Assembly: GCA_964436125.1 (NCBI GenBank)
Contig: CAYTBT010000027.1
Location: 1 to 40,702, forward strand
Origin: CAYRFF01 sp964436125
GTDB lineage: Bacteria; Bacteroidota; Bacteroidia; Chitinophagales; Saprospiraceae
Direction of reading: 5' to 3'
Length of the DNA stretch: 40,702 nucleotides
Positions within the stretch are counted from its first letter, which is position 1; the number at the start of each line of letters is the position of its first letter. The position numbers and the translations under genes are program-made. Positions 7,044 through 15,841 of this stretch are shown one piece after another. A model generated the notes under the pieces. It was not told the DNA's origin. It saw nothing but the letters and a program-made list of their open reading frames with translations, and ran no database searches.

Positions 7044-8033
7044 CCACGCCGTTTCCATAATATCCTCCAGACTTCGCTGCGTTGACCAGCCGAGTTTCTC
7101 TTTGGCTTTGGTGGAATCGGCATAGATCATGGGGACATCGCCATTGCGTCGCGGTCCGACTGTGTACGGTACTTTCTTGCCTACGCTGTTTTCAAAGGCC
7201 TTTATCGCTTCAAAGACGCTTACACCTTGTTCACTACCGAGGTTGAAGATTTCGCATTTGCCGAAAGGCATTGTTGAGCCATATTGCATAGCCATAGTGT
7301 GTGCTTCTGCGAGATCCATGATGTGAATATAATCGCGGATACAACTGCCATCTCTGGTATCGTAGTCATCGCCGAACACCGTCATGGAATCACGTTTACC
7401 GGATGCTGCTTGCATGATCACGGGAACTAGATTGGTGACCTGGTACTTAGCTCGCTCGCCGATAAGTCCGGATTTATGTGCGCCGGCCGGATTGAAGTAA
7501 CGCAAGATGACGAGCTGCATATTTTTCTTGTGCTTCACGGTATCGGTAAGCATCATCTCGCTGATCTTCTTGGTTGTTCCGTAGGGACTTTCCGTTATAC
7601 CCATTGGCTTGTTTTCATCGACAGGAATATGCTCGGGAATGCCATATACGGTACAGGAAGACGAGAAAACAAATGTCTTCACCGATTCCGGCAGGTTTTT
7701 CATAAGTGAAACAAGTCCGGAAACATTATAATCAAAGTACTTGAGCGGCTTCTCCGTACTTTCTCCAACAGCTTTTAAGGCGGCAAAGTGTATCACTCCG
7801 TCAATATCATTTTCTTCCTCAAATACCTGTCTCAGACCGTCTTCATCTCTGATATCGACCTCATAATTCTTCATCCGCTTACCGGTGATTTTTTCAATGG
7901 CATCGAGAACCCAAGGTCCGGAATTCAGGTAATTGTCAATGGATACGACATCGTAGCCGTTCTGAAGGAGATCGACTGCTACGTGGGAGCCGATGTAGCC
8001 GGTACCGCCGGTAACTAATATTTTCTTTTTCAT
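7017..8033 (-). CDS. galE: UDP-glucose 4-epimerase
   Basis: GalE interconverts UDP-glucose and UDP-galactose with tightly bound NAD. The 338-residue protein has the Rossmann motif GGTGYIGSH near residues 8-16, the catalytic Ser/Tyr/Lys set in FSSSCTVYG and in SPYGTTKK (YxxxK), and the sugar-nucleotide segment RYFNPAGAHKSGLIGE. The length matches the family. It would feed galactose into the exopolysaccharide made by this locus, alongside UDP-glucuronate from Ugd. The last codons are part of an 18-bp hairpin, and the end (WETSTEG) looks non-native, as if the palindrome had replaced the original terminus. The function is firm; the polymer's use of galactose is inferred. Confidence 0.93.
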   Translation of the reverse strand: MKKKILVTGGTGYIGSHVAVDLLQNGYDVVSIDNYLNSGPWVLDAIEKITGKRMKNYEVDIRDEDGLRQVFEEENDIDGVIHFAALKAVGESTEKPLKYFDYNVSGLVSLMKNLPESVKTFVFSSSCTVYGIPEHIPVDENKPMGITESPYGTTKKISEMMLTDTVKHKKNMQLVILRYFNPAGAHKSGLIGERAKYQVTNLVPVIMQAASGKRDSMTVFGDDYDTRDGSCIRDYIHIMDLAEAHTMAMQYGSTMPFGKCEIFNLGSEQGVSVFEAIKAFENSVGKKVPYTVGPRRNGDVPMIYADSTKAKEKLGWSTQRSLEDIMETAWAWETSTEG

Positions 8034-8058
8034 CTTAATTTATTGTTACGCTAAGTTT

Positions 8059-8085
8059 CGCAAAGGTCCACAAAGTATCGCAAAG
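8059..8085. repeat. CGCAAAG-type repeat, left of GxxExxY gene
   Basis: Three spaced units CGCAAAGG, CACAAAG and CGCAAAG between galE and the GxxExxY gene. Its inverted counterpart is at 8585-8621 on the other side of that gene. Confidence 0.65.
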
Positions 8086-8119
8086 ATCTTTTTACTATTG
8101 ATTTGATAACTTCTAATTG

Positions 8120-8503
8120 TCAAAGGGCATTACCCATTCTTTTGATACCATTTTTAAGTACAGTTGTATGGGAATTCAGTATTAATCCAAGCTTAAAGTT
8201 TCCAAGTTTCAGATACGTAAGTAATTGTGCTTCATGCACAGGAGAAATTGCTTCAACAGATTTTATTTCAATTACCACTAAATTATTAACTAGCAAATCA
8301 ATACGATAACCATGATCTAGTTTAACTTCTTTATAGACGATTGGTATTGGAACTTCTTTTAAAACGATTAAGCCATTTTGCCTTAATTCATAAGCCAAAC
8401 ATTCTTGATATGCGGATTCTAGCAATCCTGGGCCAAGGGATTTATGAACACTAATTGCGCAACCTATTACTTTATTTGAAATTTCGTTTTCTGTCATTTC
8501 CAC
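8120..8503 (-). CDS. GxxExxY family protein (PD-(D/E)XK nuclease-like)
   Basis: A 127-residue member of the GxxExxY family (TIGR04256 type). The name-giving motif is visible as GPGLLESAYQECL at about residues 25-37. A PD-(D/E)XK-like core follows: YRIDLLVNNLVVIEIKSVEA supplies Asp, Glu-x-Lys in the right order and spacing. The C terminus, ILNSHTTVLKNGIKRMGN, is also typical, including the asparagine and the closing IKR segment. The biological role of the family is not established; the fold suggests nucleic-acid cleavage. It interrupts the run from cysC to galE and is bracketed by inverted CGCAAAG-type repeats at 8059-8085 and 8585-8621, so it looks like a cassette inserted into the operon. 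Either of two in-frame ATGs (codons 1 and 3) could be the start. Confidence 0.88.
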   Translation of the reverse strand: MEMTENEISNKVIGCAISVHKSLGPGLLESAYQECLAYELRQNGLIVLKEVPIPIVYKEVKLDHGYRIDLLVNNLVVIEIKSVEAISPVHEAQLLTYLKLGNFKLGLILNSHTTVLKNGIKRMGNAL

Positions 8504-8584
8504 TGCACGACTATTTTTAGGAACTAAAAGTTCATTCCTTCTTTAAAACTTCATTTTAATATGCGGCAATGTCTATTGGGAAAA

Positions 8585-8621
8585 CCTTTGCGCACCTTTG
8601 CGTCTTTGCGTAGCTTTGCGG
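8585..8621. repeat. CGCAAAG-type repeat, right of GxxExxY gene
   Basis: Read on the minus strand it is CGCAAAG units spaced by 2-4 bases (five in about 37 bp). Inverted relative to 8059-8085, so together they frame the GxxExxY gene. Confidence 0.65.
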
Positions 8622-8657
8622 TATAGTCACATCTAAATAAATTAAAGATTTATTTCT

Positions 8658-9242
8658 TCATGTTTTTTCCACAAACTGCACCGCCCTCCTCACGCTCTCC
8701 TCAGCCCTTTCGTCAATTGTATTAATCTGTAAATCCGGATGAAGCGGAACTTCATAAGGTGAATCTATGCCGGTAAAGCCTTTTATTTCTCCGGCTCTTG
8801 CCTTCTTGTAGAGGCCTTTTACATCGCGCTTTTCACATTCTTCCAGAGGCGTATTGACGAATATCTCATAGAAGTCTTCTTCCCCGATAATTTTCCTTGC
8901 ATTATTCCGTATTTCAATCGTCGGTGACACGAATGATGCAAGACAAATAATTCCCGTATCGACAAAAAGCTTGGCTACTTCTGCTATGCGGCGGATATTT
9001 TCCGCTCTATCCTCAAGTGAAAAACCAAGGTTATTGCATATTCCGGTACGTGTGTTGTCCCCATCGAGTACTTTTACATGGAAACCTTTATCAAAGAGGA
9101 CTCTTTCCACACCTTCTGCTATCGTACTTTTTCCACTACCTGACAGACCGGTAAACCAAAACACGGATGCCTTTTGCGAAAGCTTATTTTCTCGCTCCTC
9201 TCTGCTTACCAATCGATCAAAAATAGGATGAATATTATCCAT
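8658..9242 (-). CDS. cysC: Adenylyl-sulfate kinase
   Basis: CysC phosphorylates APS to PAPS, the universal sulfuryl donor. The 194-residue protein has the P-loop FTGLSGSGKST near residues 30-40, the DGDNTRTGICNNLGFS segment that binds APS, and FVSPT followed by the lid region PLEECEKRDVKGLYKKARAGEI. The length is normal for a stand-alone kinase. Its start at 9242 lies three bases after the stop of the DUF2061 gene (9245), so the two are translationally coupled. With cysD and cysN it completes PAPS synthesis, and no PAPS reductase gene is seen, which argues for delivery to sulfotransferases. Confidence 0.95.
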   Translation of the reverse strand: MDNIHPIFDRLVSREERENKLSQKASVFWFTGLSGSGKSTIAEGVERVLFDKGFHVKVLDGDNTRTGICNNLGFSLEDRAENIRRIAEVAKLFVDTGIICLASFVSPTIEIRNNARKIIGEEDFYEIFVNTPLEECEKRDVKGLYKKARAGEIKGFTGIDSPYEVPLHPDLQINTIDERAEESVRRAVQFVEKT

Positions 9243-9244
9243 TT

Positions 9245-9535
9245 TCAGTTTCCTTTTTTCTTAAAAAACTTGCGGAATGTTCCACGGGGTACGAGCTGCC
9301 ATAATCGTTCATGAAAATAAAAGAGGATAATCTTGGTAAATATTTCGGTTCCGCCTATCGCCAGGGCAAATTTTACACTTCCCGTTATCAACCAGGATAA
9401 AAATATTGTATCTAGTGTGCCTAGTATCCGCCAGGTTACTCCCTTAACGACGGACCGGATATGCGATTCCTTATTTGTATTTTCTTCTTTCTTTTCCGAC
9501 TTTACATCTGGTTTATCCTTCATCGGCTGCTTCAA
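9245..9535 (-). CDS. DUF2061 membrane protein
   Basis: A 96-residue protein whose first 30 residues are charged (KPDVKSEKKEENTNKE). The DUF2061 body follows, RSVVKGVTWRILGTLDTIFLSWLITG, with two predicted membrane segments and the ending FHERLWQLVPRG. The family has no proven function but is repeatedly found fused or adjacent to sulfate-activation genes. Here it sits between the Wzz-like gene (23-bp overlap upstream) and cysC (three bases downstream), physically linking export and sulfation parts of the operon. A role in sulfate handling or in tethering the PAPS enzymes to the membrane is possible but unproven. Confidence 0.85.
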   Translation of the reverse strand: MKQPMKDKPDVKSEKKEENTNKESHIRSVVKGVTWRILGTLDTIFLSWLITGSVKFALAIGGTEIFTKIILFYFHERLWQLVPRGTFRKFFKKKGN

Positions 9536-10601
9536 TTGCTTCTTTAAAATATCGTCTTAATACAATAAATAATACGGCAAGAAAACAGCCGATAAATCCG
9601 CCGATAACCCCACGTTTCAACCAACTTGCCTCAACTTTTTCCAATGGTTTAAATGGCATATCAATCGGTGTAAAAAATGGGCGTATATTGCTGAGGTTAA
9701 ACTTGGCGGCTTCCAGATTCTTCACGACCTCAAAGTACATCGTCGTTATAAGCGTTTTTTCCCGTGAAAGATTGGCCTCCGCAATCTCGTACTGATTGTA
9801 TAATATTCCTCGAGATGCATCTTGAATGCTTGCAAGGCTCATTTCCTTGGCTTTTAAGGCACCTTCAATGCTATCCTTCCGTGTTTCATAGAGTTCTACT
9901 GTCAACTGTGCCTGAGAAATCGCCTGAGTTATATAAAACTGACTTATATGGTTATAAATATGCTCGACAAGGACTTCAGAGAGGTCCTCATCGATGGTAA
10001 CAACTGAACATTCTATGACATAAGATTCCTCACTGAAGGAGATATTAAAGAGCTGATTGTCGCTTTCCTCCGTTCCTGCGACAATAGTAATAAGTTTCTT
10101 CAATAATTTGCGTTCATCGAGATTGAGCTGATGCAGCGAATCACTACTTAAATGATAGTCCGTAATTTTCTCCCATCTACCATCGAGATTATAAATTTTG
10201 ATAATCTGATTTCCGAGAAGCTCTTTCTCACCATCGATAACTACACTATCAAGTAGGGCTTGTGAATGAATTCTTGCGGACTTGGCAAGGTTCACAATTT
10301 TATAATAATTAATTCCATCCTGAGAAGGAGCAGCTATACCGAAATTGGATAAAGCCGAAGCAATAGAAGAACCTACTGAGGACCCTTTAGCATCAGTCAC
10401 AACAAAGCTGATATCTGCCTCATACTTGGTCGGTTGCATCAAGGTGTACACTGCAAATAAAGCGGCGAACATCACGCCTACAATACCGATAATCAACCAG
10501 TATTTAAGTACGTATAAGGCATAATCCTTGATGTTTAAAATGAGCTCTCCCAGGCTCATTTCATCTTCATATACTACAGGTTCTGTATTCTTCTCCGGCA
10601 T
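9513..10601 (-). CDS. Wzz-like polysaccharide chain-length / co-polymerase protein
   Basis: A 362-residue inner-membrane protein of the polysaccharide co-polymerase (Wzz/GumC) group. An N-terminal membrane segment (about residues 34-56, KYWLIIGIVGVMFAALFAVY) is followed by TKYEADISFVVTD, a typical Wzz entry. A long periplasmic part with coiled-coil character comes next, then a proline-rich stretch (FTPIDMPFKPLEK) before a second membrane segment (GVIGGFIGCFLAVLFIVL). There is no C-terminal tyrosine-kinase domain. Such proteins set polymer length and bridge the inner-membrane polymerase to the outer-membrane exporter encoded just upstream. The 3' end overlaps the DUF2061 gene by 23 bp. No polymerase or flippase is in the window, so the biosynthetic class (Wzy-type or ABC-type) cannot be told. 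Confidence 0.85.
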   Translation of the reverse strand: MPEKNTEPVVYEDEMSLGELILNIKDYALYVLKYWLIIGIVGVMFAALFAVYTLMQPTKYEADISFVVTDAKGSSVGSSIASALSNFGIAAPSQDGINYYKIVNLAKSARIHSQALLDSVVIDGEKELLGNQIIKIYNLDGRWEKITDYHLSSDSLHQLNLDERKLLKKLITIVAGTEESDNQLFNISFSEESYVIECSVVTIDEDLSEVLVEHIYNHISQFYITQAISQAQLTVELYETRKDSIEGALKAKEMSLASIQDASRGILYNQYEIAEANLSREKTLITTMYFEVVKNLEAAKFNLSNIRPFFTPIDMPFKPLEKVEASWLKRGVIGGFIGCFLAVLFIVLRRYFKEAIEAADEG

Positions 10602-10613
10602 CCTCGCTTGCCT

Positions 10614-13600
10614 TTATTTATTTAATTGATTAAGTAGTACAAGTAAAGTAACCACAGATGTCACCGTAGCAATAGTATCGCGTAGGAACTGCTCCCAGTC
10701 GATTTTCTCTCTTTCTTTCTTTTCTTCAGGCGGTTCAGGCGGCTCAAGGTCAACCACAATGGTGCTTCCTTCCACGACCGTCGGATAGTTGCGGATAAAC
10801 CAAAAATATGTCTTGGTGGAGTTCACTCTTCCACCGGGATAAATCACCCGTGTGCTACTCTTATCTGCATTATCCGCATAACCACCGGCGTAGTTTTTTA
10901 TATACCATTTAGCTGATTTCCGTCCTTGATATGCCATCTGAATGGTATTATTTACCAGCACGCTATCTATGAGGACTTCCTCTGACAGAGTACCTGTAGT
11001 TCTTATTGAAACCGTGTTCTCGAGTTTAGGGATAAATAGAACATCGCCATTTAACATCACAATATTCTCACGATTATTATTGGATTTCAATGCATCCTGC
11101 ATATTTATAATGATTTTCCCCTGTGTTTCCCCATTCCGTCGGATTAAAGTTGCTCCTGCAGCAAATGCATCTGCTTCAAGCCCTCCGGCGCGCACTATAA
11201 TTTCCTTCATCCTCGTCACTTCATTATTATCAATAACATAAGGACCGGGATATTTCACTTCACCATTGACATATACGACCTTTTGGTATTCAAAGTTGGG
11301 TATAGGACGGACGACTAAAATATCATAAGGCTGCAATACGACATCTTCCAAAACCTGGACAGCATCTTGAGACACTTTCTCCAGGGTAATGGTTTTATGT
11401 AGCACTTGGGTAGGTTGATTTTCCATAATCTGCAAGCGATATAAGTCCACCTTATTTGTGGAAGCTTGAAGGGTAAGGCCACCGGCCATATATATCAGGT
11501 CTTGAATGCTGAGACTTTCGTCAAATGCAAATTTTCCGGGTTTCTTTACCTCTCCGAGTACGGAGACCTCAAATTCCTCCAGATACATGTTTTTATCGTA
11601 TATGCGGATAACATCCTTGGGCTGAAGGTCAACTTCAAGCTCACCGGAAAAGACCTTGTTGAGATTGACGCGTGTATAGCTTACCTCTTTATTATTGTCC
11701 TCTGCATGGCTCCGAATGATTGCGATATTATTGGCATTTTTCTTTAATCCACCGGCAAGAGTGATTGCTTCTTTCAGGCTTAAGGTTGAATCATAACGTA
11801 TTTCTGTCGGATTGCGCACTTCCCCGAGTACCTGGATATTTTCCGCCTCCGTAAATTGTTCATTGGAGAAGATTGTTACTTGATCGCCTTGTTGTAGCAC
11901 GATATTCTCAGCTCCGGAAGTATCAGCGAGCGCTTTGAAGACATCCACTTCTAGATATTCTACCCGATTTTTATTGGAACGATCAATTCTCTTGACAATT
12001 GCCTTATTCCGAGCATTGGGCTTTATTCCGCCTGCATAGGTGATTAAATCAGCAATTTTAATTTCATTTTCAAGATCAAAGTCAATCGTCACAGGATTCC
12101 GTACAGCNNNNNNNNNNNNNNNNNNNNNNNNNNNNNNNNNNNNNNNNNNNNNNNNNNNNNNNNNNNNNNNNNNNNNNNNNNNNNNNNNNNNNNNNNNNNN
12201 NNNNNNNCAATTTTAATTTCATTTTCAAGATCAAAGTCAATCGTCACAGGATTCCGTACAGCGCCGCTTATACTGATAGATTCAATGGAATTCATAAATT
12301 GCCTGACGGAGTAGAAAACAAGTCTATCCCTCAATTGCAATGAGAATTTACTTTCATCCAGTTTATCGAGGTTAAGCTTTATCAGGCGTACACTTTTATC
12401 CTCATTTTCTCTGAAGAGGAAAGCAAGATCGGTACGCGTTAAATCTTTAAATCGCGCCTTGGTAATCAAGTCGGCCAGAGTCATACCTTCGGTAAAATCG
12501 TACTTGCCCGGATACTCAACATAACCATCGACCTCTACGTATTTCTTCAATTTCCCTTCCACGGCTTTAATTGTGATAATATCACCGTCACGGAGAGTGA
12601 AGTCAGCATCACTCTCGAGGTATTCTGCGAGTGGAATATCTATAATAACGCGCTCTTCTCCGGTAAGGCGGGAAATTGTTGCAAGCTCGGTATAGGCATC
12701 GGATTGAAGCCCGCCGGCATACTCGATAAGATCTTTTAAAGTCTCGCCGTCGAGCATTTCATACTTCATCGGCCTGCGGACAGCGCCGTTAATTGTGACA
12801 ATATTTTGCGAAAGCGGAACATACAATATATCCTTATCGTCGATGGGAAAGTCAAATTGTACCTTGGGATTACTGAGATATTTATATACATCGAGCAATT
12901 TCTCCTCGCCATCGCCTTTAATCAATTTAATTTTTCTTACAGAACCGTTCTTTGTTATTCCACCTGCAGCTAGAAGTGCATTAAAGCCTGTGTTTAAGGC
13001 AGAAATTGTATAAGAACCCGGTTGAATAACCTCACCGAATATATTTAAAGTCACCGTGCGTGCCGTGATTAAAGTTGCGGAGAATTGTTCCGGAAGAAAT
13101 GAGTAGCGCATTCTCATTCTCCTTCTGATTAAATCTCTGGCTTTTTTTAATGGAAGGCCTTTCAAGAAGATCTTGGGCATAGCTTCTGGTTGCACATAGC
13201 CTTGTTTATTGATTACGAGGCGGAAGTCTGCTTGTGATCTACCGAATATCGATACGAGGATCTCGTCGCCGGTGCTCAATACATAGTCTCCCGGAGTGGC
13301 GATATCCTCTGCCGCGCGATATAAAGACAATTGTCCTTCCGTAAAAATCTGGTGGCCATAGATATTGGTATTGGGGGCAACTTTCTGAAGTTCTTCACTG
13401 ATATTCTCCGCTGCCTCCTCGGCCTCGGAGCCTTCTTTCTTGGAAACGATGACATTCTCAACAACTTGTTCCTTTATATCATCGACTTGTGTTTCTGTAT
13501 CAGTTGTCTGCTCAGGCTTGTCCGGTTTTATAGCATCATTGAGCTGTTTCTTGGCTTCAGCTTCAGCCTGGGCTTCTTTTTGTGCTTTCTCCTGAGCCGC

Positions 13601-13876
13601 CTGTTTCATCTCATTTTCAATCTCAGCAATAACCTCTTGCAAGGCTTTTCGGTACTCCGGGATACGCGTGGGATCGAGATTATTGATATCATAACCGCGT
13701 TCCATCATGCGTTTCCGTACTTCTGCTTCAGGAATACCTTTTTCTCTGAGCATTTTGCGGCCTTCAGCCAGCTCGTGTTGAAATTCTTGGGGAACTTGAG
13801 CTTGTAAGCCCGTTGTATCCATCTGTCCGATGAACAGGAACAGGCAGGAGAATAAGAAAAGTTGTATAAACTTCAA
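10614..13876 (-). CDS. Multi-SLBB outer-membrane polysaccharide export protein (Wza family), interrupted by an assembly gap
   Basis: One gene split artificially by 100 N. The 55 bases left of the gap (12053-12107) are repeated exactly right of it (12208-12262); merging them restores one frame of 1035 residues. A signal peptide (to about residue 26, GLQAQ) comes first, then an Ala/Glu/Lys-rich coiled coil and the poly-export domain (DYVLSTGDEILVSIFGRSQ). At least seven SLBB-like units follow, each with a G-x-V-x-x-P/A-G start and a closing AGG, for example VLGEVKKPGKFAFDESLS. The C terminus carries a hydrophobic stretch (IATVTSVVTLLVLLNQ). It would form the outer-membrane exit for the polymer together with the Wzz-like protein encoded 12 bases downstream. 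The chain is longer, with more SLBB units, than proteobacterial Wza. Confidence 0.92.
12108..12207. other. Scaffold gap of 100 N with duplicated flanks
   Basis: Exactly 100 N. The last 55 bases before it equal the first 55 bases after it, so the two contigs overlap and nothing is truly missing. Removing the gap and one copy (155 bases) leaves the export gene in frame. Confidence 0.97.
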
Positions 13877-13907
13877 ATCTATATCTTTTAATTTATTCTT
13901 AAATATA

Positions 13908-15230
13908 TTATGGACGACCTATTGACTCATATTGAAAACCATGTTTCTCCGCCACTGCACTAGTCAAGACGTTACGCCCGTCGAGAATATAGGGATTACG
14001 CATATTCTCTGCCATTTTATGAAAATTAGGAGTCCTGAAAGCAGGCCATTCTGTCAAGATTAATAAAGCGTCAGCATCTTTTAAAGTGCTATATTGGTCT
14101 TTGCCATATTTTATTTTGTCGCCAAAGATACGTTTTACATTTGACATAGCCTCAGGATCGTACACATGAATTTCAGCTCCGAGTTTCAAGAGTTCCTCAA
14201 TAATTACCATTGAAGGTGCTTCTCTGATATCATCGGTTTCCGGCTTAAAGCTCAATCCCCATAGTGCTATTCTCTTCCCTTCTAAGCTGCTTTCTGCCGT
14301 ATTTTCAAGGTCGTAATATCGCTTTAATTTTTCAACGAGAATGCGCTTCTGCTTTTTATTAACTTGCATAACAGATTGAAGGATGGCAAAGTCGTAATCG
14401 TGCGTTCTCGCAGTTCTTTCCAGGGCTTGAACATCCTTGGGAAAGCATGAACCGCCATAGCCTATGCCGGGGAAGAGAAAGCGTTTTCCTATCCGAGAGT
14501 CTGCGCCCATCCCTATTCTTACCTGATCGACATTTGCGCCAAGCTTCTCACTGAGATTGGCTATTTCATTCATAAAAGTTATTCTAGTAGCGAGATAACT
14601 ATTGGCGGCATATTTAGTCAATTCAGCAGAGCGGATATCCATATTAATAATTGGGTTTCCCTGCCGGACAAATGGCTCATAGAGAATATGCATAATTTCC
14701 CTGGCTTTTTCAGAATCTGTTCCGATAACGATTCTATCCGGTTTCAAGAAATCTTCCACCGCAACGCCTTCTTTCAGGAACTCCGGATTGGACACCACAT
14801 CAAATTGTTCCGGTTTCAGCTTGCGCAAAAGCACTTCCCTTACCCTATCTGCCGTACCTACCGGCACTGTACTTTTATTGACGACTATCGTATAACTGTC
14901 AATTAACTCAGCTAAGTCTTCCGCGACTTTCAATACATATTTTAAATCCGCTGAACCATCAGCTCCCGGCGGAGTAGGCAATGCGAGGAAAATCACATCT
15001 ACACCTTTTATTCCCTCTTCAAGATCGGTAGTAAATTCAAGTCTTCCTGCTTGCTTACTACGTTCATATAATGTGCTTAATCCGGGTTCATAAATAGGAA
15101 TAACACCATTTTTCAGGGCCTCGATTTTCTCCCGGTCAATATCCACACAACACACTTCGTTTCCCATTTCCGCAAAGCATGTTCCGGATACAAGTCCTAC
15201 ATATCCCGTTCCTATTACTGCTATTTTCAT
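13908..15230 (-). CDS. ugd: UDP-glucose 6-dehydrogenase
   Basis: Ugd oxidises UDP-glucose twice with NAD to give UDP-glucuronate. The 440-residue protein shows the dinucleotide motif GTGYVGLVSG at residues 7-16, the EFLKEGVAVEDFLKPDR segment, the catalytic cysteine in GIGYGGSCFPKD near residue 265, and the C-terminal UDP-binding part ALWGLSFKPETDDIREAPS. The length is typical. It lies between the antiterminator gene and the SLBB exporter and would supply a uronic acid, so the polymer is likely acidic both by carboxylate and by sulfate. The start at 15230 places MKIAVIGTGYVG directly at the N terminus, as expected. Confidence 0.95.
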   Translation of the reverse strand: MKIAVIGTGYVGLVSGTCFAEMGNEVCCVDIDREKIEALKNGVIPIYEPGLSTLYERSKQAGRLEFTTDLEEGIKGVDVIFLALPTPPGADGSADLKYVLKVAEDLAELIDSYTIVVNKSTVPVGTADRVREVLLRKLKPEQFDVVSNPEFLKEGVAVEDFLKPDRIVIGTDSEKAREIMHILYEPFVRQGNPIINMDIRSAELTKYAANSYLATRITFMNEIANLSEKLGANVDQVRIGMGADSRIGKRFLFPGIGYGGSCFPKDVQALERTARTHDYDFAILQSVMQVNKKQKRILVEKLKRYYDLENTAESSLEGKRIALWGLSFKPETDDIREAPSMVIIEELLKLGAEIHVYDPEAMSNVKRIFGDKIKYGKDQYSTLKDADALLILTEWPAFRTPNFHKMAENMRNPYILDGRNVLTSAVAEKHGFQYESIGRP

Positions 15231-15302
15231 ATCTACTGACCGGATCAGTTCCGGTGTTTTATATTTATAGTGGTGTTTTTAAATTTTTCTTCATTCCGGG
15301 CT

Positions 15303-15833
15303 TTATTCTCCGTTTAACTTCCGGATAGCATCTTTAGGTACTTCAATAAGCATGTGCATGCCGAGCGTTTCAAGTGCAACTCCCACGTATTTCTTCCCTT
15401 TAAAGAGCATTACCTCGCCTTTTAAACCAGTTAAATCTCCGTAGATAATTTCAACTTTATCTCCTTTCTTGAGCGGATTCTTGGTCAACTGGACATTCAC
15501 ATCCTCGCCACTTACCTTTCTCAAAATCAAGATTTCCTCGTCTTTTACGGGCAATATTCTCCCTTGATTGTTCAGGAAGCGATAGACAAATCTTTCTTCC
15601 AAGACCGGGATATATTCATCTCTGGTTATATGGACAAAGACATAGCGCGTTATAAGCGGCAGGTCGACAATCCTCGTCTTGGTCTTATAGCGTCGTATTT
15701 TCCTTAAAATCGGCGTCCATGCTTCAATCCCTCTTCTTTCCAGCTGTGAAATGACGTACTTTTCATGCCTTTGGCCCGTGATTACCGCATACCAGCGCTT
15801 TTTAATCGGATCGATATCGTTTCTATACGCCAT
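15303..15833 (-). CDS. UpxY/RfaH-type transcription antiterminator (NusG paralogue)
   Basis: A 176-residue NusG-like protein. The NGN domain covers about residues 13-110 (RWYAVITGQRHEKYVISQLERRGIEAWTP, then RYVFVHI) and the KOW segment GDKVEIIYGDLTGLKGEV follows near 125-145. In Bacteroides such UpxY proteins are the first genes of capsule operons and keep RNA polymerase going through their own long operon. Here it is second, eight bases after the winged-helix regulator, and precedes at least 15 kb of co-oriented genes, including the inserted cassettes, which fits a need for processive antitermination. Its target sequence would lie in the 5' leader upstream of 16381; I could not identify it. 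Confidence 0.88.
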   Translation of the reverse strand: MAYRNDIDPIKKRWYAVITGQRHEKYVISQLERRGIEAWTPILRKIRRYKTKTRIVDLPLITRYVFVHITRDEYIPVLEERFVYRFLNNQGRILPVKDEEILILRKVSGEDVNVQLTKNPLKKGDKVEIIYGDLTGLKGEVMLFKGKKYVGVALETLGMHMLIEVPKDAIRKLNGE

Positions 15834-15841
15834 AGATATCC

